From assembly GCA_021797495.1 (NCBI GenBank), contig JAJZZO010000011.1, forward strand, positions 1 to 64,000: a stretch of DNA of 64,000 nucleotides, in the 5' to 3' direction. The notes beneath the pieces are model-generated. The model worked only from the letters and a program-made list of their open reading frames with translations, did no database searches and was not told where the DNA came from. The translations under genes were made by a program, and so were the position numbers. The stretch comes from Microcaldota archaeon. GTDB lineage: Archaea > Micrarchaeota > Micrarchaeia > Micrarchaeales > Micrarchaeaceae. Numbering within the stretch: position 1 is the first letter of the stretch; each line of letters begins with the position of its first letter. Shown here piece after piece: positions 42,528 through 52,673 of the stretch.

Positions 42528-45023
42528 TCATGCCCCTAATTTTTTTTGCTTTCCTAGTCCTTTTATCTCATCTTCACTATAATTAAGCTCCTTTAATATC
42601 TTCATCGTTGCAGGCACTACCTGGTTGTTTATGTAGTAGTCCGGGTCGTAATCTTTCGCGAGTTCCAGGAGCTTAGCCTTATCCGATATCGAATCGCCAT
42701 GCTTCGTAATCACGTAGCTTATTACCGCGTGCTCGACCTCGTCCTTGGTTTTTATCCCGGAAGATACTGCATCCTTCGCCGCGGCGAGCTCCGGTGACTT
42801 GGAATCGTAGCCGTCTATGCTCTTCCTTAGCTGCGTGCTTATCGAGAGCTCGGACAACGGCACGTTGCCTTCCCTGAGCTCCTTTATCACGTCTTTCACT
42901 ATCTGTATTGCTTTCTCGGCGCTGCCCTCCTTGAGTATGGTTTCAAGAACCTTCCTCTGCGTTTCCCTGGCTATTTTTGACCAGTCGCGCCTTACGAGCT
43001 CAAAGCCCCTTATCTTTATGTAGCCGGTCTCTGTTATCAGCGCGTATTTTTTCTTTGCACCGGTAATGGTTCCCTTCTCAGTCTTTTTACCTACGAATAT
43101 CCCCCTTTTATAAAAGTCTTCCAGTTCGAGTTCCATTGACCCGGGAAGCTTTTTGTTGAATTCCGCAACGAATGCTGATGCCTCCTCTTTTGACTTGTTT
43201 CCCAAAAGCATCACAATAGAATCGGTGTCTCCGTAGATTACCTTGAATCCTGCAGCTTCGGCCTGTTCTATGGTGTTGTGTATGTACTGCCTGCCGTATG
43301 CGGTTACGCTCGAGGCGCACTCCCTGGAATACCACCTTGAACGCGCATAGCCCAGGTAGCCGTAGAACGAGTTCGAGGTTATCTTAAGGGCCTGCGACCT
43401 TGAACCTAAAAATATGCTACCCTTGTCCTTCTTGTAAAGTTTTTTCACTTCCGCACGCTGTTTTACCAGCAGGTCAAGTATTGTGGGCATTATCGCTTTC
43501 TTTGTCTTGCTGAACTTATCGCCAGTAGGCGATTCGTAATAGTCCGTGCAGTCCCTGCACAACGAAGATGGATCTATATTGTGCGATATTATTATTGACG
43601 GATATAGTCCCCTGAAGTCAAATATTGCCATGTTTTCGTATATCCCAGGGTCGGGGGTCTTTACGTAAGCGCCCTCTATCGGATCCATGAGGCGTGCTTT
43701 TATCTCCCGTTCCGTTGGCTTGTTTGGTATGAGCTCGTTGAACTCGTGCGCATACCTCATAAGCATGTATTCTACCAGTTGGCCTGTCGTAGATACCGAC
43801 ACGTCGCTTATGCTGTTGCCGGTGGTCCTGGAAAGCTCTATCATTATAGGCACGAACGTCTCGTAGACTTTCCTTAACGACTCGGAGTCGCTCAGGTTGT
43901 AATCCGCAAGGAGTTCAAGGCCTTCAGGGCCTGCATCCCAAAGCTCGTTTATGTCCTTCCATTTCTGACCCTTTGTCTTTTCTACGGTAAGCTTTTCGTC
44001 CTTGCTTATCGCGTCGTAGACATTTTTCAGCGTATAGCTGTTCAGTTTCAATATGCTTTCAGCGGCTCCGACAACAGCTACGAATTTTACCACAAGGTAC
44101 ATGTCTATATGCACCCTGCCTCCGATTTTTACCTTGTCCACTAGCCCGTGCTTCTCTATCCTTGTTTCTCCGTCGAACCTGCTTATGTTAAAATCTATCT
44201 TAAGCGCTTTCGCCCTTTCTATTAGGTAGTTGAAGTCGAAGTTCGCGGAGTTGTACCCCGATATTATGTCTATGTCAAGCTCCAAAACCTTCTTGGCGAA
44301 GCTTTCGTAAAGCGCTTTTTCGTCTTCCACGCACTCCACGAACGGCTTGTTTATTTCCTTGAATGTTATAACGCCGTTGCCTCTCTTCCCGTTTGATGAG
44401 TAGGAATAGCTGAGCATTATAACGGGATCTCTTTCCGGGCGCGGTATTCCCAATGGGCTGTATGTCTCTATATCAAAGCACATGGTGTTAAGTTCCAGGC
44501 CGGTGCCAGGGTCCTCTTTCTTCTCGAAACCTATTATGGCTAACCTGCCTTTGGACTTTTTAAGCTTGAAGACCGCTTTGGTGAGAACCGGGATTTCCTT
44601 GTCTATAAGGTACCTTTTTGAGAATGGAATATCGTATTCTAACGTATCACCTATAACCCTTAAACTCTCCGCGGTTTTTGGCACATCAGTAGGGTTCTTG
44701 ACGTATACCCTGTACGAATCCAAAGGCTTGCCGAATATGCTTCTCGGTTCGTTTATGATTTCGGATATTTGACTGTACGGATCCTTAGGCATCGCCGCTA
44801 CCCTTTCCAGCGCTGCATCATCTTTCGGGACGAAAAAGAAGTATGGTCTGAATTCCTCGTCTATCGCCTCGTATGCCTTGCCATCCGAGCCCTTTATCGT
44901 AAGCCTTATCTTGACGACCTCGTTTATGGTTGTGTAATCGGCCTCCAACAGTATTCCTTCTATATCAAGAAGCTCCTCTGATTCGTCTTTGTCAGTATTC
45001 TCTATTGGCTTAGAATCAGGCAT
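42528..45023 (-). CDS. polB: Family B DNA polymerase (831 aa)
   Basis: Exonuclease motifs: CFDIETY (about 186), SGYNSANFDFNYL (about 258) and ADYNLSDSE (about 371). Polymerase motifs: A, IFDFRGLYPSIIISH (about 471); B, KITSNSFYGYLGYARSRW (about 552); C, YGDTDSIVML (about 602). KKKYALI near 665 is the KxY motif. Both activities therefore look intact, and length is near normal for archaeal PolB. It is a replicative or repair polymerase with proofreading. The gene leads a two-gene unit with map. Confidence 0.95.
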   Translation of the reverse strand: MPDSKPIENTDKDESEELLDIEGILLEADYTTINEVVKIRLTIKGSDGKAYEAIDEEFRPYFFFVPKDDAALERVAAMPKDPYSQISEIINEPRSIFGKPLDSYRVYVKNPTDVPKTAESLRVIGDTLEYDIPFSKRYLIDKEIPVLTKAVFKLKKSKGRLAIIGFEKKEDPGTGLELNTMCFDIETYSPLGIPRPERDPVIMLSYSYSSNGKRGNGVITFKEINKPFVECVEDEKALYESFAKKVLELDIDIISGYNSANFDFNYLIERAKALKIDFNISRFDGETRIEKHGLVDKVKIGGRVHIDMYLVVKFVAVVGAAESILKLNSYTLKNVYDAISKDEKLTVEKTKGQKWKDINELWDAGPEGLELLADYNLSDSESLRKVYETFVPIMIELSRTTGNSISDVSVSTTGQLVEYMLMRYAHEFNELIPNKPTEREIKARLMDPIEGAYVKTPDPGIYENMAIFDFRGLYPSIIISHNIDPSSLCRDCTDYYESPTGDKFSKTKKAIMPTILDLLVKQRAEVKKLYKKDKGSIFLGSRSQALKITSNSFYGYLGYARSRWYSRECASSVTAYGRQYIHNTIEQAEAAGFKVIYGDTDSIVMLLGNKSKEEASAFVAEFNKKLPGSMELELEDFYKRGIFVGKKTEKGTITGAKKKYALITETGYIKIRGFELVRRDWSKIARETQRKVLETILKEGSAEKAIQIVKDVIKELREGNVPLSELSISTQLRKSIDGYDSKSPELAAAKDAVSSGIKTKDEVEHAVISYVITKHGDSISDKAKLLELAKDYDPDYYINNQVVPATMKILKELNYSEDEIKGLGKQKKLGA

Positions 45024-45116
45024 GATATCATTTGTATTCGGTAATACTAAATAAATTTGTTACGGAAAACCGTAAAAAAGTAAATTCCGCAGGGTCTATG
45101 CCCTGCGATTTGGCAT

Positions 45117-45533
45117 TTACTTCTTCTCTTCTATCTTGGTCCTTGTTATTACAAGTGGTGGTATGAGCCCAAGAGAGTAAGCCACTAGAGTGCCTGTGGC
45201 ACTGCACCTGAAGTTTAGTCCGTTTATAACCTCTTCTGCTAAATCGACCGGCAGTGTGTGCGATTCGCCCCACTTCTTCAAGACGCTGCTAACGACATCC
45301 TTTGACTCGTTCATTTCTATGTTGCCGCTCAGCTTTATCTGGCCTATGGACTTTGCGTCCGCAGTCTCGCTTGCATAATAGTCGGCAACGAATGAGTATG
45401 TTATGTTCAGGGTATCGCCCTTTGACGAAACGTCTTCCACGTTGATGTTCAGTTTCGGGAATTTTTGCTGGGCAAGGGCTGAATTATCTGTTATCTTGCC
45501 TTCCACGTTGGAGATATTGAATGCTGTTATCAT
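45117..45533 (-). CDS. Hypothetical protein, possibly SecB-like (138 aa)
   Basis: A beta-rich protein: KLNINVEDVSSKGDTLNITY, YSFVADYYASETADAKSIGQ, KLSGNIEMNES, then a helix with SSVLKKWGESHTLPVDLAEE and a final NGLNFRCSATGTLVAYSLGL. The order of strands, W, then a C-terminal helix with LGLIPPLVI resembles archaeal SecB-like proteins (about 140 residues), export chaperones of the preprotein pathway. I hold this loosely. AGTGATT precedes the ATG. Confidence 0.45.
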   Translation of the reverse strand: MITAFNISNVEGKITDNSALAQQKFPKLNINVEDVSSKGDTLNITYSFVADYYASETADAKSIGQIKLSGNIEMNESKDVVSSVLKKWGESHTLPVDLAEEVINGLNFRCSATGTLVAYSLGLIPPLVITRTKIEEKK

Positions 45534-45730
45534 TTAATCACTTAAGAGAGTTTTAAAAACAATATATTTAAATTTTTGCAATTGTTAGAGGGACGCACAA
45601 GGAACGCTACACCTTAAAAGGCATGCCAAGACATTGAAAGACCTTCTTTATGTTGGAGTATGCATTTCGGATAAACGGAGCCATGCCAATCAGGCAAACA
45701 GGGGCGTGGTCGATGGATTAGATATTGCCC

Positions 45731-46414
45731 TTATGGCTTAATGCGAGTTATTCGCTTGCCCGTGCGCAGACCGGATTCGAAAGCCTTGAGCGCTTCTTCC
45801 ATGCTGCCGAATTTAAAATCAGGTTTTGCTGCAAGCAGCGATTTAGCACTGGAGAAGCCGTTAAGCATGGCAGCGGAGCCCATCCCTGCTTTCTTGGCTG
45901 CGATGATATCCTCAGGTCTGTCCCCGAAATATATGCACCTGCGCCTGTTGGCTTTGAGCGTTCTTGCTATTATCTCAAGGCCCGTTGGATCCGGCTTTAT
46001 CCTTTTTATCGATTGAGCGCTCAGTATTACGTCAAAATAATTTAGCGCGTTAAGGTGCTTCATCTCCACGTATACCCTTTTTAGACTTCCGTCGGTGAAA
46101 AGCGCTGTAGTCTTACCTGATTTATTGAGTTTTTCCAGGAATTCCCTTGCACCGTTATGGAATCTTGGCTTTAAAAGGGAAAAAAATATATCGGCAAGCT
46201 TTACGAACGACGTATTCTCAATATCATCAAAATCTCTCCTTGCCTTTCCGAAAAAGGCGTGCTTCATTGAAGATACAATCTCGTTTTCGCTTGCTGGAAG
46301 GTCGTTAATCAAGCCAGATTTTTTGAACATAAGCCAGATAGGGTGGTTGATTATCGTCGGGCTGTTTAATGTCCCGTCCCAGTCGAATATGTAGGTATCG
46401 AACCTTTTCAACAT
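45731..46414 (-). CDS. HAD-family hydrolase (227 aa)
   Basis: Motif I is YIFDWDGTLNSP (nucleophile Asp near 8), motif II is ALFTDGSL (about 110), motif III Lys in KRIKPDPTG (about 145), and motif IV YFGDRPEDIIAAKKAG (about 164). The order and the alpha-helical cap match phosphoglycolate phosphatase-like enzymes. Removes phosphate from a small metabolite; the substrate is not evident. The start at 46414 is used because the upstream ATG (46438) lies inside leuS. The 45534-45730 gap holds nothing I recognise. Confidence 0.8.
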   Translation of the reverse strand: MLKRFDTYIFDWDGTLNSPTIINHPIWLMFKKSGLINDLPASENEIVSSMKHAFFGKARRDFDDIENTSFVKLADIFFSLLKPRFHNGAREFLEKLNKSGKTTALFTDGSLKRVYVEMKHLNALNYFDVILSAQSIKRIKPDPTGLEIIARTLKANRRRCIYFGDRPEDIIAAKKAGMGSAAMLNGFSSAKSLLAAKPDFKFGSMEEALKAFESGLRTGKRITRIKP

Positions 46415-46428
46415 GACATTAGCTTCCA

Positions 46429-49257
46429 TCAAGCCCACACCACGTCTATGCTTGGCTTAAGGGTTTCTGCCCTTGAAGCGCGTTTGGAGTCAGATTCCGA
46501 TTCGGATTCTATATCAATGTTGCATCTTATTTTTAATTCCATGAACTTTTTCGCTTCGGTGAACGCTGTATTCATCTCTTTTTGGGATATCTCAGGCATT
46601 GGTTTTATTGAGTTCAAGCCCTTCATGTACTTGGACAGGAACTTCGCAAGCTCCTGCTTTTCTACGCTGGCGAACTCCTTATTCGAAAGCGCCTTTTCCA
46701 TAGTGCGTTCTTTGCAGAGTGCATTGTAAGCCTTACACTTCCAGTCAGATGCTAGTATTATGCGCACGCTTTTCGGACCATTTTCCGAATCCTTAGGCTT
46801 TGTCAGTGATATTGCCCTTGTCACGTCGTCTATTGTCGCTTTTATGGAATCCTCGATTGCCTCTTCCTTTTCGCTTATCATGGAATTATCGCATTCTGGC
46901 CATTTTTCGTTAACTGCAAGGCTGTTGTTTCCGAGTTTGTGCCACAGCTCCTCCGACGTATAAGGTATTGCAGGAACGAGCATAAGGAGCACTTTCTGCA
47001 GATATTCGGAAACCACGAGCTGGTTTTGCGCACCTCGGTCAATGTACCATTTGAGCTCATTCACGGATTCGTAGAACGCTTCCACATAAGCACTCCTTAC
47101 CGAAAGTATTTCCATGGCTTTTGTTACCTTTTCTATCTTCGAATTGAGCTTTGAGTACAGCCAGTAATCCATGTGCGTTAGCGGACCGGAGCTCATCGTA
47201 TCAAGCCCTTCGGCGATGTCGTTGAGGAAGCTTATCTTGGCGTTCACAGAATCTACTGCGCCTGGGCTGAAATCTACGTCGTTGCTTAGGTCTGCAGTAA
47301 GGACCTGTATGAACCTTACTGGATCCGCACCGTAGTCTTTTATTGCCTTGAGGAGCGGAATCACGTTCCCAAGGCTTTTGCTCATTTTCTGTCCTTCGTA
47401 ATTCACCATGCCGTTAAGCACCACCTGTTTTGGCCAGTTGTCGCTGTCGAACATTGCAACGTGGTTGAAAAGGTACATGGTAATATGGCTGGGTATAAGC
47501 TCTGATGCCGAATGCCTTGATGTGAACTTATACCAGTATGAGAAGGATTCCCTGCATTTTTTTATTGCTTCTATGTCAAGCTTTGTATGCTCCGCAACCT
47601 GTTCCGGTTTTCCGGCACCCCTGTACACGTACTCGAAGAATTCGCCGGTAAGCTGCTCCGGCCTGGCTCCCATGCGCTTTAGTATGTGCACTATCGTGTA
47701 GAAAGCCATATATATAGTGGAATCGGAAAGCGATTCTATTATGTGGTCCGGAGCAAACGGGAACCTCGTTCCGAGGCCCTGGGACCTTTCAGCAGCCCTT
47801 AAGTCTATCCAGTCTATTGAGGCGTTTAGCGCCCCCTTGAACTTCTCTGGGTATACGTTCACATTCGGCATGTACTCGTGCAGCTTTGCCTTCCACTGCT
47901 TGTTGCCATAGTCTATAAACCACTGCTTGTCCAGCAGCTTCACAATAACGCGCTGCCCGCACCTACAGTAGACCGGCTTCTCGTTAGCTATTATGTAAAG
48001 GTATGATAGTTTTCCACCTTTTTCCATGTCGGAAGCAATCGCCTCCCTTGCGTTTTGCACAGGCATGCCGGAATATGCGCCTATGAGCATCATGCCGTGC
48101 CTCTGCTCGTCCCTGTAAAGTTTCTTTGTTGCGACTTCTATTTCCGAATCAGAAACCTTTGCAATGTCCTTTGCCTCTTTTTTCAGGTATGCAAGCGAAG
48201 GAATTTCGGTGTTTTCTTTTTCTGCTCCGACGGCAATGACTTGTGTGTACTCTTCTTTAGGCGCTTTCTGCGCATCGCCCTGTTTAAGCCTCGAGAGCGC
48301 CACGTAGTCGAACGGCGCGTGTGCAGGTACTGCCATCACTATTCCAGTACCAAAATCCGGTTTGACGAAATAACCGTCGATGACCGGGATCTCCTTGTTG
48401 TCGATAGGGTTTATGGCAGTTTTTTGCAATAGTTCCGAAGGCTCAACTGCCCTTTCGGTAACGATCGAGTATTGCCCTGACATGTTTTCTATTGCCTCTT
48501 TTGCAACATAATATTTCTCATCGCCGATTTTCACCAACGCATACTCGCTTTCTTTTTTTATGAATAGGTTAGTTACACCGTACAGCGTTTCCGGCCTGTA
48601 TGTTGCACACCCTATATACGATTCTTCGCCCTTTACTGCGAATTTCACAAGGTACATCTTTTCTATTTCCGGCTGCACGTCGCTTTTAGTGTCGTGCTGT
48701 CCTACTGCATTTTGCTCGTTGCTGCACCAGCCAACCGGGTGCTTCCCCTGTACCAAAAAACCTTCATCCATTAGCTTATGGAACTGCCATTCCACCATCT
48801 TGCTGTACAGCGGATCTATTGAAACAAATTCGCGCCTCCAGTCTATGCCCATGCCTGCCTTTTGGAATGCTTCCTTGAATTGCTTGGTAAAAAAGTTGGC
48901 GACCTCCAATGGGTCTGTCATTTTGGCGATGTCATCATCGCTCACTCCGAATTCCTTGAGCTCCTTTATCAGGCTTTGGTCCTTGTTCTGCAGCCTTTTA
49001 ACTATTGCAAGTATTGGCGTGCCTGTATAGTGCCACCCCATCGGAAATATGACATTGTAGCCCCTCATTCGCATGTATTTGGAATAGAAATCCGCAGTGC
49101 CGTATGTTCTTAGGTGGCCTATGTGCGGAGGCATATTCACGTAAGGCCATGCTGCCGTTACGAGCAGAGATTTGCGTTCGTTGGGATCGTGCTCGAATGC
49201 TTTCGATTCGGACCAAACATGCTGCCACTTTTTTTCTATTTCTGGATAATCCATCAT
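46429..49257 (-). CDS. leuS: Leucyl-tRNA synthetase, archaeal type (942 aa)
   Basis: Class I signatures: PHIGHLRTYGT (HIGH, near 47) and GQKMSKSLGNV (KMSKS, about 644). WPYVNMPPHIGH and the connective editing domain with GCATYRPETLYGVTNLF (about 227) are typical of archaeal LeuRS. It charges tRNA-Leu and edits mischarged forms. ATG 49257 is preferred to GTG 49290 because the family starts at MDYPEIEKKWQ. It ends 14 bases before the HAD start. Confidence 0.95.
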   Translation of the reverse strand: MMDYPEIEKKWQHVWSESKAFEHDPNERKSLLVTAAWPYVNMPPHIGHLRTYGTADFYSKYMRMRGYNVIFPMGWHYTGTPILAIVKRLQNKDQSLIKELKEFGVSDDDIAKMTDPLEVANFFTKQFKEAFQKAGMGIDWRREFVSIDPLYSKMVEWQFHKLMDEGFLVQGKHPVGWCSNEQNAVGQHDTKSDVQPEIEKMYLVKFAVKGEESYIGCATYRPETLYGVTNLFIKKESEYALVKIGDEKYYVAKEAIENMSGQYSIVTERAVEPSELLQKTAINPIDNKEIPVIDGYFVKPDFGTGIVMAVPAHAPFDYVALSRLKQGDAQKAPKEEYTQVIAVGAEKENTEIPSLAYLKKEAKDIAKVSDSEIEVATKKLYRDEQRHGMMLIGAYSGMPVQNAREAIASDMEKGGKLSYLYIIANEKPVYCRCGQRVIVKLLDKQWFIDYGNKQWKAKLHEYMPNVNVYPEKFKGALNASIDWIDLRAAERSQGLGTRFPFAPDHIIESLSDSTIYMAFYTIVHILKRMGARPEQLTGEFFEYVYRGAGKPEQVAEHTKLDIEAIKKCRESFSYWYKFTSRHSASELIPSHITMYLFNHVAMFDSDNWPKQVVLNGMVNYEGQKMSKSLGNVIPLLKAIKDYGADPVRFIQVLTADLSNDVDFSPGAVDSVNAKISFLNDIAEGLDTMSSGPLTHMDYWLYSKLNSKIEKVTKAMEILSVRSAYVEAFYESVNELKWYIDRGAQNQLVVSEYLQKVLLMLVPAIPYTSEELWHKLGNNSLAVNEKWPECDNSMISEKEEAIEDSIKATIDDVTRAISLTKPKDSENGPKSVRIILASDWKCKAYNALCKERTMEKALSNKEFASVEKQELAKFLSKYMKGLNSIKPMPEISQKEMNTAFTEAKKFMELKIRCNIDIESESESDSKRASRAETLKPSIDVVWA

Positions 49258-49343
49258 TCTACCACTGCTCAAAGTAGCAATCACTTTCACGATAATTTAT
49301 ACGTAAAAGATAATAAAGAGTCTGTATAAGGCAAAACGATGCA

Positions 49344-50768
49344 CTAACCCCTGAGCATGCTGCTTTCCTGTCCGCTTCTTTGCATATAAGCCAGCTCCGC
49401 AGTTGCAGCCCTCAGGTATTCCGCTGAACTCCATATGAGGTCCATCGCCGGTTTTTTACCATTTGAGTCGTTTTCACTCTCCCTTTCAGGATTAAGAAAA
49501 ACCTCATCTATGGGTTCTTGTTCTGGAAGCCTGAAGCCGTCTTTCGGCACGAGCTTTTCTATTTCTCCGAGTACGTATTTTGCCCTGTTTGTGTCCCCTT
49601 CGTTTATGCTTATGCTGGCTTCCAATGCAGCTAGAAGTATCCAACCTGCGCCGCCGAAATACCTGTCCCCATCATAGCGCTTAGGCATGGCGCTCTCGTA
49701 TACCTTTGTGCCGTCGGTTGACTTGAATATGTGGTTCTCCCTTAACGCTTCCATCGTCCTCATGTATGTTTTTATATCTATAAGATCATGGTTTTTGTCG
49801 ATCAGCGCAAACAGTATGTATGCTGAAGCGTCAACTTTTGGGTACTCTTCGACATCGGCTCCAAACTCATGCCTGTACTTTCTAAGCACCCCATCTTTTA
49901 CAAAAAATTCGTTGATGAAGCTTGCAATGCCGTTTTTGCCGTATAACTCGGTGTTTATCTTTTCGGAATCCAGTTTTATCCCAAGGGCTTCGCTTATTTT
50001 AAGAGCAGAAAGCAGACCGCCGTATGCAGTTCCAACGCTGTACGAATGAAGCATATGCGGATTCTGTTCCCAAGCGTCTGCGCACGGGCACTTATACACG
50101 TTTATGATATAATCCGAAAGTATTGCCAGATTCGCTTCGATTTTTTCCCTTAACCCATTAGGGAGCGCCTCCGCTCCGAAACCTTTTATGAATTCCGATG
50201 TTGCATACAATACCAAAGGCACTGAGTCGAACTGCTTTAGCCAAGAGTTGGGGTTCTCAGCCTCTGCAACATCGTTTATGCGCTTATCCTCAAGTACCAT
50301 ATCTGCAAGGCTGCCGTCGCTCGTTATCCTTGCAGGTATGTGGTTCTTTAATTTTTTAAACTCGAAATCCTGCAGCTTCATGGAAACGGTTGATGCGAGT
50401 TTAGGTTTGCTTGTATCCAATATTCCCCATTCCTTGTATATGATTTTGAGCGCAGTATCTCTTGCTTTAAATGAGTCTGCCAGCATATCCTTGTCGTCAA
50501 GCTTCAAAAATGTCGCAGCGGCTTGAGACAATGCCGAGGAGATCAGGGACGAGTCCCTAAACCACATTAGCTTATACCACGTATAATCAGTGGCAGCCCT
50601 GACATAACCGTCGGCAGTTATGCTATCGCATATGTGATCTATTGCAGCCTTTATATTCCTCTTCTTATCCGATATGATTTTATCTGGATTGTATTTGTTT
50701 TGAAGGTCATTTGAATCGGCTTCGCCGAAACGTTGCTGGTCCTGGAGCGATACCCCTTTTTCCAACAT
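49344..50768 (-). CDS. GH15-like glycoside hydrolase (474 aa)
   Basis: The (alpha/alpha)6-barrel signatures of glucoamylase-like enzymes are visible: YTWYKLMWFRDSSLISSALS (about 62-81, substrate-binding W and R-D), PCADAWEQNPHMLHSYSV (about 228, catalytic Glu in WEQ), and YFGGAGWILLAALEAS (about 382), with LPEQEPIDE near 424 as second catalytic region. It lacks a signal peptide, so it probably acts inside the cell on starch, trehalose or similar glucosides. AAAGGTG precedes ATG 50768; TATTTATA lies at about 50806-50816. Confidence 0.75.
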   Translation of the reverse strand: MLEKGVSLQDQQRFGEADSNDLQNKYNPDKIISDKKRNIKAAIDHICDSITADGYVRAATDYTWYKLMWFRDSSLISSALSQAAATFLKLDDKDMLADSFKARDTALKIIYKEWGILDTSKPKLASTVSMKLQDFEFKKLKNHIPARITSDGSLADMVLEDKRINDVAEAENPNSWLKQFDSVPLVLYATSEFIKGFGAEALPNGLREKIEANLAILSDYIINVYKCPCADAWEQNPHMLHSYSVGTAYGGLLSALKISEALGIKLDSEKINTELYGKNGIASFINEFFVKDGVLRKYRHEFGADVEEYPKVDASAYILFALIDKNHDLIDIKTYMRTMEALRENHIFKSTDGTKVYESAMPKRYDGDRYFGGAGWILLAALEASISINEGDTNRAKYVLGEIEKLVPKDGFRLPEQEPIDEVFLNPERESENDSNGKKPAMDLIWSSAEYLRAATAELAYMQRSGQESSMLRG

Positions 50769-50904
50769 TACACCTTTACGGATTCCAATACACACTCAAG
50801 TTCAAGGTATAAATAGCTTTTCAGCATTTAACCTATATGCGAGTATATGGTTAATCCGCAATAATGTGGGTGCTGGCATAGATCAACGGATACAGAGGAT
50901 GTAA

Positions 50905-51789
50905 ATGCAACTCCTGGTTTTAAGGATTATAATATTTTTGGCGCTTGCTTTGGCTTATATGCTCTTTGACATATTTAACAATAGGAATGTACCGTCGTAT
51001 TTTGCTTATGCAAGCCTCGTGGTTGGGGCAGTATTTACTTTGCTGTACCTGAACCTTTCGCAGATTTTTTATAGCACACTCATAGCCATAGCAACGTTGG
51101 GCTTCGGCTATGTAGTATACAGAATAGGTCAGCTCGGTGCCGCTGATGTCATAGAGATTGCGGCATTGTCCATGATAATACCTTTCATGGGAAAGCCCCT
51201 AATCTATGGCGTGACGCAGTCATACATGCCAGTAGCACTTTCTATAGCGATAAACAGCGGCATAGCCGCATTGATAGTTGTGCCATTGTATTACATCCCA
51301 AAGGCATTGCACGTAAAGACTCCAGATTACAGCAAATCTAAAAAACAATCCAACTATTTCAGGATAGCGCTTATAATCACAGTATATGCGTTCTTCGGCG
51401 CATTTTTGTTTTCTGTGCTTCATGCTTCATATGCTGCGATTGTCTTATTAGCCATAATAGCGTTAGGTTCCGCATTGGTTCTCGCATTTGAAGATAGAAT
51501 GATGGCTTATATGTCGCAGTATGTTACATATAAGAATATGGAACCAGGCGACATAATAGCCACCGGCATGATGAAAAAGCGAGAGATAAATGTGTTGGAA
51601 AAAAAATTGGTCCATTTTGAGAGGCTTGTCGGCCCAGAACTGTTGAAAGAACTCAAAACAAAACTGCCTTCACACAAGTTCCCAGTATATAAGAAGCCTA
51701 TACCGTTTGCAGTGCCTATTTTCATAGGGGTTGTGGCAACAATAGCGTTTGGGAATGTGCTCCTGCTTCTACTTCCTGCATACCCCTAA
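50905..51789 (+). CDS. A24-like prepilin/preflagellin peptidase homologue (294 aa)
   Basis: Polytopic (about eight helices) with the two Asp positions of aspartic prepilin peptidases: FDIFNNRNVPSYFAYASL (about 22, Asp of D-x-(5,6)-R-N-x-P) and LGAADVIEIAALSMIIPF (about 74; GAAD in place of GxGD). A long C-terminal region with MEPGDIIATGMMKKREINVL (about 211) and a last helix is larger than in FlaK or PibD. It likely matures type IV pilin-like signal peptides, though the changed second motif needs testing. GAGGATG precedes the ATG. Confidence 0.6.
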   Translation: MQLLVLRIIIFLALALAYMLFDIFNNRNVPSYFAYASLVVGAVFTLLYLNLSQIFYSTLIAIATLGFGYVVYRIGQLGAADVIEIAALSMIIPFMGKPLIYGVTQSYMPVALSIAINSGIAALIVVPLYYIPKALHVKTPDYSKSKKQSNYFRIALIITVYAFFGAFLFSVLHASYAAIVLLAIIALGSALVLAFEDRMMAYMSQYVTYKNMEPGDIIATGMMKKREINVLEKKLVHFERLVGPELLKELKTKLPSHKFPVYKKPIPFAVPIFIGVVATIAFGNVLLLLLPAYP

Positions 51790-51890
51790 CCGTAATTTAG
51801 TTACCTTAGTTATTTTTATGGAAGTTTTTTGTTTGAGCTGTTTTAGGAAAGATTTTTAGCCTATTGCATAAAATGAATTAATGTGATTGC

Positions 51891-52673
51891 TTGAACTACG
51901 CCAGAGAGCATATTAAGAGGTATTGGATTTTCGCTTATAGACGAGCGTTAGGTATATCGATGTTCACTTTTGCGATAGCGTTGGCAGTAGGAATGCTTTT
52001 TACTTCTATGCTTTCCAACATTTTTTACCTAAGCCCGCTGGCAGGAATACTCTTCTGGGCTGTGTTGGTCTTAATAACAGTACTGACTTTAATGGTTAGT
52101 TTCGTGGATGCACATATATCCACTATTAAATTCATGGACGAGGAGGAGCGGAAAACCCACAGTAAATACATAGGAGTATGGATATTCTCGCTAGTGGTTG
52201 GAGCCCTTGCATTCATAGTTCCAGCAGTGTATTCGCAAGATTATGCTGCAGAACCCATAATGCTGCTCTTCTCATTTGGTGGCATATTGTGGGTCATATA
52301 TGCCTCTGTTAGGGTTCTTTTTAAGCACAGTTACTTTGAGATCGCATATGGTGGAAGCGTTCTCTGGATAATATTCGTTATAGGCATTGCATTCTTGAGC
52401 GGAGTTCAGGGACCACTGAATACATCACAAGGAGTAGCGGTCCTGTTTGTGGCTATGGCCTCTCTTATAGTGGTCTTCGGGAGCTTGGGCATAACTATGA
52501 TGTTCAAGTCTACGAAAGAATTTGTAGTAGATTTTGAAAACGTCATGAGGGCCATGGAGGGCAAACCTGGCATACGCATGAGGGATCAGTATAACATAGG
52601 TGTTAAAGCAAGAAAACACAAACCAGCAGAGAGGCAATCGCGCAGGACAGGAAAAACCAGAAAACGCTCTTGA
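51891..52673 (+). CDS. Membrane protein, unknown (260 aa)
   Basis: Six or seven hydrophobic segments (about 20-45, 48-70, 98-118, 124-145, 150-170, 178-206) and a basic C-terminal tail (RKHKPAERQSRRTGKTRKR). The second segment pair and the cytoplasmic EEERKTHSKY loop recall the membrane platform proteins of type II/IV pilus systems, but no conserved motif can be pointed to. TTG start with GTGATT five bases upstream. The A24-like peptidase gene is about 100 bases upstream. Confidence 0.5.
   Translation: MNYAREHIKRYWIFAYRRALGISMFTFAIALAVGMLFTSMLSNIFYLSPLAGILFWAVLVLITVLTLMVSFVDAHISTIKFMDEEERKTHSKYIGVWIFSLVVGALAFIVPAVYSQDYAAEPIMLLFSFGGILWVIYASVRVLFKHSYFEIAYGGSVLWIIFVIGIAFLSGVQGPLNTSQGVAVLFVAMASLIVVFGSLGITMMFKSTKEFVVDFENVMRAMEGKPGIRMRDQYNIGVKARKHKPAERQSRRTGKTRKRS

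Noticed and set aside
45534-45730. Possible tRNA or small RNA in the gap
   Set aside because: No T-arm (GTTCGA-type) sequence or cloverleaf could be traced here or in any other gap.
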